This document shows positions 7,799-16,687 of a DNA stretch of 64,000 nt, in pieces; the stretch's first letter is position 1, and every line of letters starts with the position of its first letter. Under the pieces are notes generated by a model. It was not told where the DNA came from, did not search any database, and saw only the letters and a program-made list of their open reading frames with translations. The translations under genes were made by a program, and so were the position numbers. Source of the DNA: Zhihengliuella alba (lineage in GTDB: Bacteria > Actinomycetota > Actinomycetes > Actinomycetales > Micrococcaceae); NCBI RefSeq assembly GCF_039538765.1, contig NZ_BAABCJ010000005.1:124001-188000 (forward strand), written 5' to 3'.

Positions 7799-9814
7799 TC
7801 AGCTGACCTTGAACTCGGCCAGCTGGAGCCCGTAGGGGCGGGACTCGTTGTAGGGGTTCGCCAGCCGCGGGAGCTCGGTGACGTTGAAGAACACGTACTG
7901 CCCTTCCACGGCCTCGCCCTCGCTGCCGACCGGGACGGTGACGCTCGGGCCGGTGAAGGAGCCCTGCGTGATGCTCTGCGCCGAGCCGAAGTCGTCCGAC
8001 TCGCCGACGGCGATCTCGTAGGTCCCCCCGGATCCGTTCAGGCCGGAGAGCTCGATCTGGCTGATCTTCGAGGCCTCCTCGAGCTCGACCACGAGGATCA
8101 TGTTCGAGGCGAAGCCGCCGAAGTCCGGCTGGGTGAAGGACAGCGAGCGGTAGAGGCTGGCCTCGTTGCCGTCGATGAGGTTCGGCAGCGTGTCGTCGGT
8201 CTGGGCGTTGAGTTCCTGCGCGCCCGGGACGACGCGTTCGACGCCGGTCGCGACCGGCTCGACGGCCTGTTCCGTGGGCGACGGCGACGGGGCGGTGGAA
8301 CCGGACTCGCTGGCCGACGGGGACTCCTCGGCGCTGGTGCTCTCGCCACCCGCCGTCGGCTCCTCGTCGCCGCCGAGCGTGTTGAACGCGAAGATGACGG
8401 CGGCGATCAGCACGAGGCCGAGCAGGGCCCCGACGATGAGGCGGGTCCACCGCGGGCCGCCCTCCGACTCGTCCTCTTCGTCGTCCGCGTAACCGGCGCC
8501 CGCGCCAGCCCCGCCGGCGGCCGCCGCCGCGGCCGTGTCGTCGTCCTGGAAGTTCCTGGCGGCCACGGGGAAGCGGGACGGGGCGCGCTCGGCTCCAGCC
8601 CCCGCGGCCGCACCCGCGCCGACGCCCGCCGCCGCGTGGCGGCTGGCCGCGGCGCCGTGGCCAGCGGGGGTCGACTGCGGAGAGTCGTCCGAGGGGGATC
8701 CGACGCGCGGCTGCGAACTCGTTGGAGCGGGAGGCTGCGGGCTGCTCGCTGCGGCCCCGGCGGCCGCCGCTCCGGCCCCGGCCGCGGCTGCCCCGAAGCG
8801 CGGGTCGGCCTCGTCCTGGTCGTCGTCCTCGTAGACCGTGACCTTGTCCGAGACGGCGGGCCCGGCGGCCGTGGGGGTCGGTTCGGCGGTCGCGTGCTCC
8901 GTGGTGCGGACGTCCTGGTCCTCGGTGCGCTCCGGCTCCTCCACGGGTACGGCGCCGACGGACTGGGCCTGGGTCGGCTGCTCGCCCGCATCGAACTCGC
9001 CGGTGTCGAACTCGTCCGCGCCGTAGGGGGACGCCGCGTCGTCTCCGCCGTACTGGCCGGTGGCGTACGGGTCGGAGCCGTACAGCGCTGCGCTGTTCGG
9101 GGCTCCCTGGTCGGCCTGACCGTGCTCGCCGCTCCGGGGATCCGCGGCAGCGTCTTCCTGCCGCTGAGCCTGCTGCTGGGCATCCTGCTCGGCGGTGCCC
9201 GGCTCCTCGTCGCCCTCCGGCCGCCCGCTCCGTCGACGTGCCGCCGCGCCGCTCGCCGCTGCTGCCCCGGCCATCCCGGCGGCCGCGGCGCCGCGTGCCT
9301 TGGTCAGGCGGGAGCGGAGGCCCGCGATCCGGTCGGAGAGGTTGATCTCCGGCAGCCGCTCGCCCAGCGGACTTGGACGGTCGTTGTCCTGGAGCTCGGC
9401 GTAGTACTCCGGGTCGTCCTCGTACGTCTGCGGTTCCCGGGAGCGGCTCTCGCCGAAGATCTCCGAGCCGAGCGTGTCCGTGTAGAAGGGCTCCACGTAG
9501 GGGCCCTCGGTCGCGACCATCAGGTCCAGCAGGTCCGTCGGCTCGGCCAGGTTGGTGATCAGATAGGTCGCCCCGTCGGAGACGCCGAGGTCCAGGACCT
9601 GCACGCTGCTGTAGCGCTCGCCCGTGGCGATCTCGCGCGCGCTGGTGGTCATCTGCTCGGCGTTCTCCGCCGCGGCGACGGCGATGCTCACCGTGCGGTT
9701 GAGGACCTGGTCGATGCCCTGGAGGACGACGTCGCCCTCGGCTGACGTCAGGACGCTACTGGTCACCTTGTACCGGCCGCCGAGAACGGTGCCGACGTCG
9801 ATGGGCTGCGACAC
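7799..9814 (-). CDS. Membrane pseudokinase-like protein of the murJ locus
   Basis: The first ~110 residues resemble the N-lobe of a Ser/Thr protein kinase (VLGGRYKVTSSVLTSAEG...), but the normal catalytic Lys, the HRD loop and DFG are absent and the C-lobe appears to be missing. A long acidic, Ala/Gln-rich low-complexity region follows (about 130–450), then one transmembrane helix near residues 456–480 (LIVGALLGLVLIAAVIFAF), a Ser/Thr/Pro stalk and a C-terminal beta-rich extracytoplasmic domain (about 525–671). In M. tuberculosis the same elements (pseudokinase, TM, extracellular beta-sandwich) are fused to MurJ (MviN), where phosphorylation recruits FhaA; here they are a separate gene directly downstream of murJ. 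I infer a role in regulating peptidoglycan precursor flipping. Fold assignment is from sequence pattern only. Confidence 0.7.
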   Translation of the reverse strand: MSQPIDVGTVLGGRYKVTSSVLTSAEGDVVLQGIDQVLNRTVSIAVAAAENAEQMTTSAREIATGERYSSVQVLDLGVSDGATYLITNLAEPTDLLDLMVATEGPYVEPFYTDTLGSEIFGESRSREPQTYEDDPEYYAELQDNDRPSPLGERLPEINLSDRIAGLRSRLTKARGAAAAGMAGAAAASGAAARRRSGRPEGDEEPGTAEQDAQQQAQRQEDAAADPRSGEHGQADQGAPNSAALYGSDPYATGQYGGDDAASPYGADEFDTGEFDAGEQPTQAQSVGAVPVEEPERTEDQDVRTTEHATAEPTPTAAGPAVSDKVTVYEDDDQDEADPRFGAAAAGAGAAAAGAAASSPQPPAPTSSQPRVGSPSDDSPQSTPAGHGAAASRHAAAGVGAGAAAGAGAERAPSRFPVAARNFQDDDTAAAAAAGGAGAGAGYADDEEDESEGGPRWTRLIVGALLGLVLIAAVIFAFNTLGGDEEPTAGGESTSAEESPSASESGSTAPSPSPTEQAVEPVATGVERVVPGAQELNAQTDDTLPNLIDGNEASLYRSLSFTQPDFGGFASNMILVVELEEASKISQIELSGLNGSGGTYEIAVGESDDFGSAQSITQGSFTGPSVTVPVGSEGEAVEGQYVFFNVTELPRLANPYNESRPYGLQLAEFKVS

Positions 9815-9932
9815 TATTGACTCCCAAGATTGTCTTCCGGGTACAGAGGACCCCTGTCGAATGCTGTGACCATGCTACCGGCCAGCCCCGAGGGCGCGTG
9901 GGAGCCCCGGGGAAGCGTGCGGGCGGGGCCGC

Positions 9933-11714
9933 TCAGCCGCGGCGGCGCCGGGACAGGTCCGGGATCCGCCGCGAGAGCGGGCCCAGGAACTCGCCGAGCT
10001 CCTCCACCCGGGCGGCCCGGAGCAGCAGCAGGTACACCACCGCCATGACGGTGCCGGCGAGGGCCAGGGAGACGAGTGCCGGGAGGAGGCCGGAGAACGC
10101 GAAACCGCGGTTGTAGCCGCCCAGCAGAGCGAGGACGATCGCGCCGGCGACGCCGGAGAGGACCGCCATCCAGCCGATGCGGATGTACGCGTCGGCGACC
10201 CGGCCGACCTCGTAGTCGCCGTGGCGGCGCACCACCAGCACGTGCGCGATGACCGCACTGAGCACGTTGGTGGCCCCGTACAGCAGGGCGATGCCCACGA
10301 CGATCTCGGTGGGAGGGACGACGGCGGACATGGTGAACGCGGCGATCAGTCCGACGACGGCGATCGCCGTCTGGATGAGCATGGGCGTCTTGGTGTCCTC
10401 CTGGGCGTAGAACACCCGGATCAGGAAGAAGTGGATGCTCTTGAACGGCAGTCCGAGCGCCGTCAGGACCAGCAGCTGGCCGATGGCCGCGCCCGCCGCG
10501 GCGCCGTTCTCCGACGTGCCGCCGAACAGGCGGCCCAGGGGACCGGCGAGGACCACGATGGCGACGGACGCGAAGACGATCGGCACCGCCGTCGTGCGCA
10601 GGCCACGGGAGACGAGCGCGGGGATGTCCCCGGCGCGGTGGTCGTGGAACGCCCGCGTGAGCTGGTTGAAGAGGACCGTGGCGAGCGAGAGCGCGAAGAT
10701 CGAGTGCGGCAGCACCGTGATCAGCTGCGACGTGTTGAGGGCGTACTCGCCGGCGACCGCGCCCGCGCCGGACTCGAGCTGCTCGCGGGCGGCCGTGGCC
10801 TCCGAGGCGATGCGCGAGTAGAGGAGGGAGGCGAGGTTGCCGACCATCATCGACGCGAGCGTCCACGCGGCGATCTTGCCGACGTGCGTCAGGCCCATGC
10901 CGCGCCAGCGGAAGTTCGGGCGGATGCGCAGGCCCGAGGTCCGCAGCGGCCAGAACAGGACGATGGCCTGCAGGGCGATGCCGAAGGTGGACCCGCCCGC
11001 GAGCAGGGCGGTCTGCGCCGGCGTCCACGCGGCGAGCTGGTCGTCGCCGGCGCGGAAGGCTCCGAAGAGGCCGATGTACGTGCCGATGACCCCGATCTGG
11101 ACGACGTTGTTGACCACCGGCGCCCACATGAACCAGCCGAAGCGGCCGTGGGCGTTGAGCACCTGGCCGACCACCGAGTAGACCCCGTAGAAGAAGATCT
11201 GCGGCAGGGACCAGTACGCGAACGCGGTGGCGAGGGCCAGCATCGGCGGTGTCCAGCCGACCGTCAGGAGTCCGATGATCGGACCGGCGAGGAGCGTGAG
11301 CAGGGCGGCCGCCGCCGCCATGAAGACGACGGTGAGGGTGATGAGCTTGGAGGTGTACTCGGAGCCCCGGTCCTCGTTATTGGAGGCCTTGATCAGCTGG
11401 GGGACGAGCACCACGTTGAAGACGCCGCCGGCGACCAGCATGAAGATGATCGTCGGGATGACGTTCGCCTTCTCGAAGATGTCCGCGATCGGCGTGACAG
11501 AGCCGATGGCCACGGCAAGGAGGGCCGTGCGGACGAAGCCGAGCACGCGGGACACCGTGGTCCCGCTGGCCATCAGCGCGTAGGCGCGGGAGTTCTGCCG
11601 TGCGTCGGCCTCCACCGGATCGCCGCCCGGGCCGCCGTCGTCGTGCACGGACTCCTCGAGCCCGGGCGTGCCGTCCTGCGCGGGGACCGGCCGGGTGGAG
11701 CCCTCAGTCGACAT
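9933..11714 (-). CDS. murJ: Lipid II flippase MurJ
   Basis: Polytopic MOP-superfamily protein (593 aa with the start used) that moves lipid II across the membrane for peptidoglycan synthesis. The first TM region carries the family pattern SGTTVSRVLGFVRTALLAVAIG, and about 14 hydrophobic segments follow. A cytoplasmic N-terminal tail of roughly 40 residues (Pro/Asp/Gly-rich) precedes it, and the C-terminus is short and basic. I used the ATG at 11714, which overlaps the end of the NUDIX gene by 11 bp; a start at 11759 in the same frame is possible and no ribosome binding site decides it. Unlike mycobacterial MviN it has no fused kinase domain; that part is the next gene. Confidence 0.93.
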   Translation of the reverse strand: MSTEGSTRPVPAQDGTPGLEESVHDDGGPGGDPVEADARQNSRAYALMASGTTVSRVLGFVRTALLAVAIGSVTPIADIFEKANVIPTIIFMLVAGGVFNVVLVPQLIKASNNEDRGSEYTSKLITLTVVFMAAAAALLTLLAGPIIGLLTVGWTPPMLALATAFAYWSLPQIFFYGVYSVVGQVLNAHGRFGWFMWAPVVNNVVQIGVIGTYIGLFGAFRAGDDQLAAWTPAQTALLAGGSTFGIALQAIVLFWPLRTSGLRIRPNFRWRGMGLTHVGKIAAWTLASMMVGNLASLLYSRIASEATAAREQLESGAGAVAGEYALNTSQLITVLPHSIFALSLATVLFNQLTRAFHDHRAGDIPALVSRGLRTTAVPIVFASVAIVVLAGPLGRLFGGTSENGAAAGAAIGQLLVLTALGLPFKSIHFFLIRVFYAQEDTKTPMLIQTAIAVVGLIAAFTMSAVVPPTEIVVGIALLYGATNVLSAVIAHVLVVRRHGDYEVGRVADAYIRIGWMAVLSGVAGAIVLALLGGYNRGFAFSGLLPALVSLALAGTVMAVVYLLLLRAARVEELGEFLGPLSRRIPDLSRRRRG

Positions 11715-12240
11715 GCCGCGGAAGGACCTCACGGGCGAGCTCGGCGATGCGCCGCTCATTGGGGAAGGACAGCCGGCGGCCCAGGTCGCGCATCGGCACC
11801 CAGGCGACGTCGACCGCCTCGTGGTCGGGATCGTTCTCCACGGTCAGCTCCCCGCCGGTGGCGCGCAGCAGGAAGTGGTGGACGGTCTTGTGCACGCGGT
11901 AGGTCGAGACCGTGAACCAGTAGTCGATGCTGCCGAGCGGGGCCAGGACGTCCCCGCGGATGCCGGTCTCCTCCTCGACCTCGCGGACCGCGGCTTCCTC
12001 GTTGGACTCGGCGCCCTCCGGATGGCCCTTCGGCAGGCACCACTCGAGGCGCCCGCCCCGGTTGTACCGGGCGATGATCGCCACGGGGAGCTCCGCCTTC
12101 TCGACGTCCACGATCACACCGCCCGAGGAGACCTCCTCCACGGTCGGAAGCGTCTGCTGGCCCTGCTGCTGCGCTTGCGCGTGCGCCATTGACGCAGTCA
12201 ACGGCGTGCGCTTGGGTGCGCGGGGTACAGGATGGGCCAT
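11704..12240 (-). CDS. NUDIX hydrolase
   Basis: Nucleoside-diphosphate-X hydrolase. The NUDIX box is complete: GHPEGAESNEEAAVREVEEE followed by TGI, matching Gx5Ex7REUXEExGU. The fold begins near VSSGGVIVDVEK and ends before the C-terminal LPRHVD; the substrate cannot be deduced. The ATG at 12240 (MAHPVPRAPK) is chosen because the longer in-frame start at 12303 would run into the divergent cca promoter. A gene of this type divergent to cca and upstream of murJ is a standing feature of actinobacterial chromosomes. Its stop overlaps the murJ start, so the two are probably translated from one message. Confidence 0.88.
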   Translation of the reverse strand: MAHPVPRAPKRTPLTASMAHAQAQQQGQQTLPTVEEVSSGGVIVDVEKAELPVAIIARYNRGGRLEWCLPKGHPEGAESNEEAAVREVEEETGIRGDVLAPLGSIDYWFTVSTYRVHKTVHHFLLRATGGELTVENDPDHEAVDVAWVPMRDLGRRLSFPNERRIAELAREVLPRHVD

Positions 12241-12352
12241 GCGATCCACTCTAGCGAGGATTTCCACCCCGGTGCGTTCTTGCCCACGTCGGACGCGAGT
12301 CACCCCCCGTTCGGCCCCCGGACACCGGGAAATCTGACACCATTAAGGAACT

Positions 12353-13789
12353 ATGCAGCAGCTCCCCGCACCCGCCGCCCTCCAGCGCGCCCTGCCCGGC
12401 GTCGTCTTCGACCTCGCAGCACGCTTCACGGCGGCAGGGCACGAGCTGTCCCTCGTCGGCGGCCCCGTCCGCGACCTCTTCCTGGGGCGCGTGTCGCCGG
12501 ACCTGGACTTCACCACGGACGCGACGCCGGAGCAGACCCTCGAACTCGTCTCCGGCTGGGCGGACGCGGTCTGGGAGATCGGACGCGAGTTCGGGACCAT
12601 CGCCTTCCGCGTGGGCGGGGCGACCCTCGAGGTCACCACGTACCGGGCCGAGGCCTACGATCCCGAGTCCCGCAAGCCCGTGGTCGCGTTCGGATCCAGC
12701 CTGGAGGACGATCTCTACCGCCGCGACTTCGCGATGAACGCGATGGCGCTGCGCCTGCCGCAGCTGGAGCTCGTCGACCCGTTCGGCGGGTACACCGACC
12801 TCGAGGCGGGCGTGATCCGCACGCCGGGCGCGCCGTCGTCCTCCTTCTCCGACGACCCGCTGCGCATGATGCGCGCCGCGCGCTTCGCCTCCCAGCTGGG
12901 CATGGACGTGCACGACGACGTGCGCTCGGCCATGGTGGGCATGGCCGAGCGGATCGCCATCATCTCCGCGGAGCGGGTGCGCGACGAGCTGGTCAAGCTG
13001 ATCTGCGGGGACGCGCCGCGCGCCGGGGTGGACCTGCTGGTGGACACCGGGCTGGCGGAGAAGGTCCTGCCGGAGGTCTCCGCGCTGAAGCTGGAGACGG
13101 ACGAGCACCACCGCCACAAGGACGTCTACCAGCACTCGCTGCAGGTCCTCGAACAGGCCGCCGGCCTGGAGACCGGTCCCGACGGGGCCGTGCCGGCCCC
13201 GGACTTCGTGCTGCGGTTCGCGGCGCTGATGCACGACGTCGGCAAGCCGGCGACGCGCCGGTTCGAGTCCAACGGGGCGGTCACCTTCCGCCACCACGAC
13301 GTGGTGGGGTCGAAGCTGGTCAAGAAGCGGATGCGCGCCCTGCGCTTCGACAACGACACGATCAAGGCGGTCGCGCGCCTGGTGGAGTTGCACATGCGGT
13401 TCTACGGGTACGGCGAGGCCGGGTGGACGGACTCCGCCGTGCGCCGGTACGTGAACGACGCGGGAGACCTGCTGGAGCGCCTGCACCGGCTGACCCGGTC
13501 CGACGTCACCACGCGCAACCGGCGCAAGGCGGAGCGGCTGGCGCACGCCTACGACGACCTGGAGCGGCGCATCGCCGAGCTCGCCGAGGAGGAGGAGCTC
13601 GCCGCGGTCCGCCCGGATCTGGACGGCGAGGCGATCATGGCGCTGCTCGGCATCCGGCCCGGCCCGCTGGTGGGCCGGGCGTACCGGCACATGCTCGAGC
13701 TGCGCCTGGACCACGGGCCGCTGGAGCGCGAGCGGGCGGAGGCGGAGCTGCGGGCCTGGTGGGCCGAGCAGCCCGAGTCGGATGGGTGA
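12353..13789 (+). CDS. cca: CCA tRNA nucleotidyltransferase with HD domain
   Basis: Class II nucleotidyltransferase-family enzyme that adds or repairs the 3' CCA of tRNA. The head domain contains LVGGPVRDLFLG and the metal-binding DLDFTT; the RRDFAMNAMAL motif and the RNA/NTP-binding segment DDPLRMMRAARFASQLG follow. The second half has an HD phosphohydrolase signature (FAALMHDVGKPATR) and a basic C-terminus. Length 478 aa is standard for actinobacterial PcnA/Cca. It is divergent from the NUDIX–murJ block, with about 110 bp of shared promoter DNA. Confidence 0.93.
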   Translation: MQQLPAPAALQRALPGVVFDLAARFTAAGHELSLVGGPVRDLFLGRVSPDLDFTTDATPEQTLELVSGWADAVWEIGREFGTIAFRVGGATLEVTTYRAEAYDPESRKPVVAFGSSLEDDLYRRDFAMNAMALRLPQLELVDPFGGYTDLEAGVIRTPGAPSSSFSDDPLRMMRAARFASQLGMDVHDDVRSAMVGMAERIAIISAERVRDELVKLICGDAPRAGVDLLVDTGLAEKVLPEVSALKLETDEHHRHKDVYQHSLQVLEQAAGLETGPDGAVPAPDFVLRFAALMHDVGKPATRRFESNGAVTFRHHDVVGSKLVKKRMRALRFDNDTIKAVARLVELHMRFYGYGEAGWTDSAVRRYVNDAGDLLERLHRLTRSDVTTRNRRKAERLAHAYDDLERRIAELAEEEELAAVRPDLDGEAIMALLGIRPGPLVGRAYRHMLELRLDHGPLERERAEAELRAWWAEQPESDG

Positions 13790-13847
13790 CGTAGAGTACG
13801 GACCGGATCCCGGGTGGGCCCGGGCCGACGCGATAGAGGAGCGATCT

Positions 13848-14429
13848 GTGCCGAACCAGCCCCGTCTCTGGGTGGTCCGCCACGGCGAGACCGAGTGGTC
13901 CCGCAGCGGCCAGTACACCGGATTGACCGACATGCCCCTGACGCCGGACGGCGAGGCCCAGTCGCGGGTGGTCGGGCAGAAGCTCGCCGGATTCTGCATC
14001 GAGTTCAACCTGGTGCTCACCAGCCCCCTGGGGCGTGCGAAGAGCACCGCAGCCCTCGCCGGATTCCCGGACGCCGAGATCGTCCGGGACGCCCACGAGT
14101 GGGACTACGGCGACTACGAGGGCATCGAGTCCAACGAGATCCGGCGCCGCACGCCGTCGTACGTCATCTGGGACGACGGCGTGCCCAACGGCGAGCGGCT
14201 CGCGGACGTGAGCGCTCGCGCCGACGCGGTCATCGAGCGCGTGCGCTCCGAAGTGGACGACGACGGCCACGCGCTGCTCTTCACCCACGGCCACTTCAGC
14301 CGCGTGGTCGCGGCCCGCTGGCTGGGGCTGCCCGCCGATCGGGGCCGGCACTTCGTGCTCGGTACCGCGCAGGCCTCCCGGCTCGGCTGGGACAAGAAGA
14401 CGCCCGTCATCGAGGCCTGGGGACTCTAG
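13848..14429 (+). CDS. Histidine phosphatase superfamily protein
   Basis: Phosphoglycerate-mutase-like phosphatase. The N-terminal catalytic motif is VVRHGETEWS, the second catalytic His is in LLFTHGHFSRVVAARWLG, and the acid/base region is WDYGDYEG. The GTG at 13848 is used because GAGGAG lies just upstream and the protein then begins at MPNQPRLWVVRHGE; an upstream extension of the frame overlaps cca and has no support. At 193 aa it is the size of the broad-specificity acid phosphatase group rather than glycolytic mutase; the substrate is unknown. Its TAG stop overlaps, in the palindrome CTAG, the TAG stop of the convergent DUF418 gene. Confidence 0.85.
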   Translation: MPNQPRLWVVRHGETEWSRSGQYTGLTDMPLTPDGEAQSRVVGQKLAGFCIEFNLVLTSPLGRAKSTAALAGFPDAEIVRDAHEWDYGDYEGIESNEIRRRTPSYVIWDDGVPNGERLADVSARADAVIERVRSEVDDDGHALLFTHGHFSRVVAARWLGLPADRGRHFVLGTAQASRLGWDKKTPVIEAWGL

Positions 14430-15748
14430 CCGTCCGCCGCCGCGCCGGGCTCGCTGCCGGGCGCGCCGCGCCGCCAGGACGGGCGCTGCCAGTAGGTGAG
14501 CGCGCGGAGCAGGCCCTCGACCGGCCCGCGCGCGAAGCGCCGCATCCACACCGCGCTCAACAGTAGCTGGACGGCGAAGACGCCGGCGCAGATCCCCAGG
14601 GCGGCGAACGGGTGCACCCGGTTCGCCAGGTCCAGGCCGTAGTCGGTGTAGACCATCACCATCACCACGGACTGCCCCAGGTAGTTGGACAGGGCCATCT
14701 GGCCCGCCGGCACCAGGGCGCTCCGCACGCGCCGGCCCGCCCCGCTGCGGAACAGGAGCAGCAGGGCCGCGACGTAGGCCGCGGTCAGGAACGGGCCGGT
14801 CAGGGCCGCCAGCCCGAAGGCCGCCGTGCTGCCGACGAGCGGATGCAGACCCACGTACGCCCACGCCGTCGCGATCGCCCCCGGCAGTCCGACGGCGGCG
14901 CCGACGAGGGCCACGCGGACCAGCGTCCGGCGGGTCAGGCGCTCGAACCAGCGGTCCTTCGCAGCGGACAGGCCGATGAGGAAGGCCGCGAAGGCGATCG
15001 GCCCCTGGACGAAGACCATGCTGGCCAGCGTGCTCGGGTACATGCCGATCAGGAACTCCGCGTACGGCTGGGAGAGCAGCTCGGCCGTCCCGGCGAGCTC
15101 GCCCTGCAGGATCGACTCGAACTCCGGGGCGGACAGCGCCAGCCCCATGAGCGCGGCGATCCCCACCATGCCGGCGCCGATCACGCCCACGATGATCCCC
15201 GCCGTGACGCGCGCCGGCCGGGTCCCGATATACCTCAGGCCGAGCAGCAGCATCCCGGCGAGGGCGTACGTCAGCAGGATGTCGCCGGTGAAGAGGAGGA
15301 GGCCGTGGGCCAGGCCCAGCACGAACAGGCCGGCGAAGCGGCGCATAGCGACCGCGGCGAAGTCGTCCGGGCGCCCGGCCGCGGCGGCCCGCCGCGCCGT
15401 GGCCTGCCAGAGGAGGGCGAAGCTGTAGCCGAAGAGGAACGAGAAGAGGATGTAGAACTTCCCCATGAACAGGCCGGCCACGAGCGCGTGGGCCGCGGTG
15501 CCGGCCGCATCGGTGGGGGAGGGGACGCCCAGCAGCGAGGCCGGGTCGGCGAACGTCTGGACGTTGACCAGGAAGATCCCCAGCAGGGCGAACGCCCGGA
15601 TCGCGTCCAGGTCCACCAGCCGGTGGCGGGTGGTGGCCCGGCTGGTCGGTCCGTGCCCCTCCCGGGACGGCCCCGTCGAGGCGGCGGCAGTCGTCGGGGA
15701 GGCCGGCGGCGTGCTCGGCGTCGCGGGGTCCATCCACTGGGAGCTCAT
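14426..15748 (-). CDS. DUF418 family membrane protein
   Basis: Polytopic inner-membrane protein (440 aa, about 10–11 hydrophobic segments). The N-terminal part has the family start RLVDLDAIRAFALLGIFLVN and the C-terminal DUF418 domain has the diagnostic GQMALSNYLGQS; a basic tail follows. Members of the DUF418/YeiB group are predicted transporters or lipid-head-group acyltransferase relatives, but no function is established, and nothing nearby tells more. The ATG at 15748 has GGAG close upstream; ATG 15733 is an alternative. The first ~45 residues are Ser/Thr/Pro-rich. It converges on the histidine phosphatase gene with overlapping stop codons. Confidence 0.8.
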   Translation of the reverse strand: MSSQWMDPATPSTPPASPTTAAASTGPSREGHGPTSRATTRHRLVDLDAIRAFALLGIFLVNVQTFADPASLLGVPSPTDAAGTAAHALVAGLFMGKFYILFSFLFGYSFALLWQATARRAAAAGRPDDFAAVAMRRFAGLFVLGLAHGLLLFTGDILLTYALAGMLLLGLRYIGTRPARVTAGIIVGVIGAGMVGIAALMGLALSAPEFESILQGELAGTAELLSQPYAEFLIGMYPSTLASMVFVQGPIAFAAFLIGLSAAKDRWFERLTRRTLVRVALVGAAVGLPGAIATAWAYVGLHPLVGSTAAFGLAALTGPFLTAAYVAALLLLFRSGAGRRVRSALVPAGQMALSNYLGQSVVMVMVYTDYGLDLANRVHPFAALGICAGVFAVQLLLSAVWMRRFARGPVEGLLRALTYWQRPSWRRGAPGSEPGAAADG

Positions 15749-16050
15749 GAGCTCCAGCGTAGAGAGCGGGCCCTCCCGCCGGTATCCGCCGAACGGCTGA
15801 TCTTCCCCGCCGGCGGGGACCTGTCCGGCAGCCGCCGGCAGCCGCCCAGCGCCCGTCCGGGGCCGGCGGAGCGTCCCTCGAGCGCACGCGTCCGGTCGGC
15901 GCGACGACCGGCAGAAATATTTTCGGAGCACCACTGGCGCTCGCCGGGGCTTCGGCGTACAGTGATGCTTGCGATTGAGTTTCCTCAATCTGACATTGCA
16001 GGCATTCGAGAGCCGGGAGACCGGCACTCGCGAGTGAAGGAGGTGGATTC
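15749..16050. other. Upstream region of the small-ORF cluster
   Basis: About 300 bp without a gene, between the divergent DUF418 start and the first small ORF. The part from 15900 is A/T-richer (AGAAATATTTTCGG). A 7-bp hairpin GATTGAG-TTTC-CTCAATC sits at 15973–15990, downstream of a possible -10 (TACAGT, 15958–15963). This probably holds the promoter of the small ORFs. Confidence 0.45.
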
Positions 16051-16200
16051 GTGAACAAGAACATGGCGCTTGACGCAGTGGCACTCTCCCCGATCTATGC
16101 GGGCGGAGGGATCACCGCCGCGGCCGGTTTTACCACCGGCCGGACCGACGATCGTCGTCGTTTCCGTCGCACGAATCGCCTCCGGGGCAGCCTGACCTAG
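16051..16200 (+). CDS. Small ORF 1, 49 aa, unknown
   Basis: GTG start preceded by a near-ideal ribosome binding site, AAGGAGG at 16037–16043, seven bases upstream. The product begins MNKNMALDAVALSPIYAGGG and ends in a strongly basic segment (RTDDRRRFRRTNRLRGSLT). No family is recognised, there is no membrane segment, and the Arg cluster would suit nucleic-acid or ribosome contact or a translated leader. It is the first of four small frames in a row on this strand. That it is translated is inferred from the ribosome binding site; chance remains possible. Confidence 0.5.
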   Translation: MNKNMALDAVALSPIYAGGGITAAAGFTTGRTDDRRRFRRTNRLRGSLT

Positions 16201-16262
16201 AACGCTCACGCTGCTCCGGGGCCTCTCCCACACACCGAGGCTTACCACCAGGAAGAGCAGCA

Positions 16263-16448
16263 ATGTCCGCCCAGCAGACGTCGTTCCATTCGCAGGCCCC
16301 CCGCTCCCTCAGCGCCCAGATCGGCACCGAGCGCGCCGGTATCGAGTTCTACTTCTCCGGCCCAGACTTCATCAGCGCCCGCCGGCACCACGCGGTGCGC
16401 GATGACCAGATCACCAGCCTCCTCGAGCGAGAGGAGGTGAAGTACTGA
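16263..16448 (+). CDS. Small ORF 2, 61 aa, unknown
   Basis: ATG start with GGAAGAG a few bases upstream. The product (MSAQQTSFHSQ... to ...LLEREEVKY) is soluble, without a signal peptide or recognisable domain. Its last codons contain the sequence GAGGAGGTGA, a perfect complement to the 16S rRNA tail that serves the next small ORF, and its TGA stop overlaps that ORF's ATG (TGATG). This is translational coupling of the sort seen in real operons. Function unknown. Confidence 0.55.
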   Translation: MSAQQTSFHSQAPRSLSAQIGTERAGIEFYFSGPDFISARRHHAVRDDQITSLLEREEVKY

Positions 16449-16585
16449 TGAAGCGCCACAAGCAGTCCGGCAAGGCCAAGCAGAGCAACCGGCCCGAGTT
16501 CGTCGACCAGCACAAGATCAACGCCGAGTCGCTGAAGGGCCACCGGCCCAACGTGCCCCACGAGATGTGGTTCCGCGTCAGGTGA
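16448..16585 (+). CDS. Small ORF 3, 45 aa, basic, unknown
   Basis: The ATG overlaps the stop of small ORF 2 and has an ideal ribosome binding site (AGGAGGTGA, 16432–16440). The peptide is rich in Lys, Arg and His at its N-terminus (MKRHKQSGKAKQSNRPEF) and ends PNVPHEMWFRVR; no hydrophobic segment and no recognised family. The same frame stays open beyond the TGA for another 45 codons up to 16723, where small ORF 4 ends. The combination of coupling and strong initiation signal makes it the best supported of the set. Confidence 0.58.
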   Translation: MKRHKQSGKAKQSNRPEFVDQHKINAESLKGHRPNVPHEMWFRVR

Positions 16586-16687
16586 GATCGCCCCGAGCGG
16601 CGAACCCTGACCGGGATCTTCCAGCCTGAGCACCAGCTCGGGGCCGCCTCACCGGCGGTGCCGCCGAACGAGAGGAGGAGTACAGAG

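Noticed and set aside
13259..13270. tRNA T-loop-like GGTTCGAGTCC inside cca.
   Set aside because: It is in the coding frame of the nucleotidyltransferase HD region (RRFESN); no acceptor stem, anticodon arm or D arm fits around it.
16583..16585. TGA as selenocysteine codon joining small ORFs 3 and 4.
   Set aside because: No SECIS-like hairpin directly after the TGA is evident, the TGA is in a normal end context and ORF 4 has its own strong ribosome binding site. Simple separate ORFs or chance are more likely.
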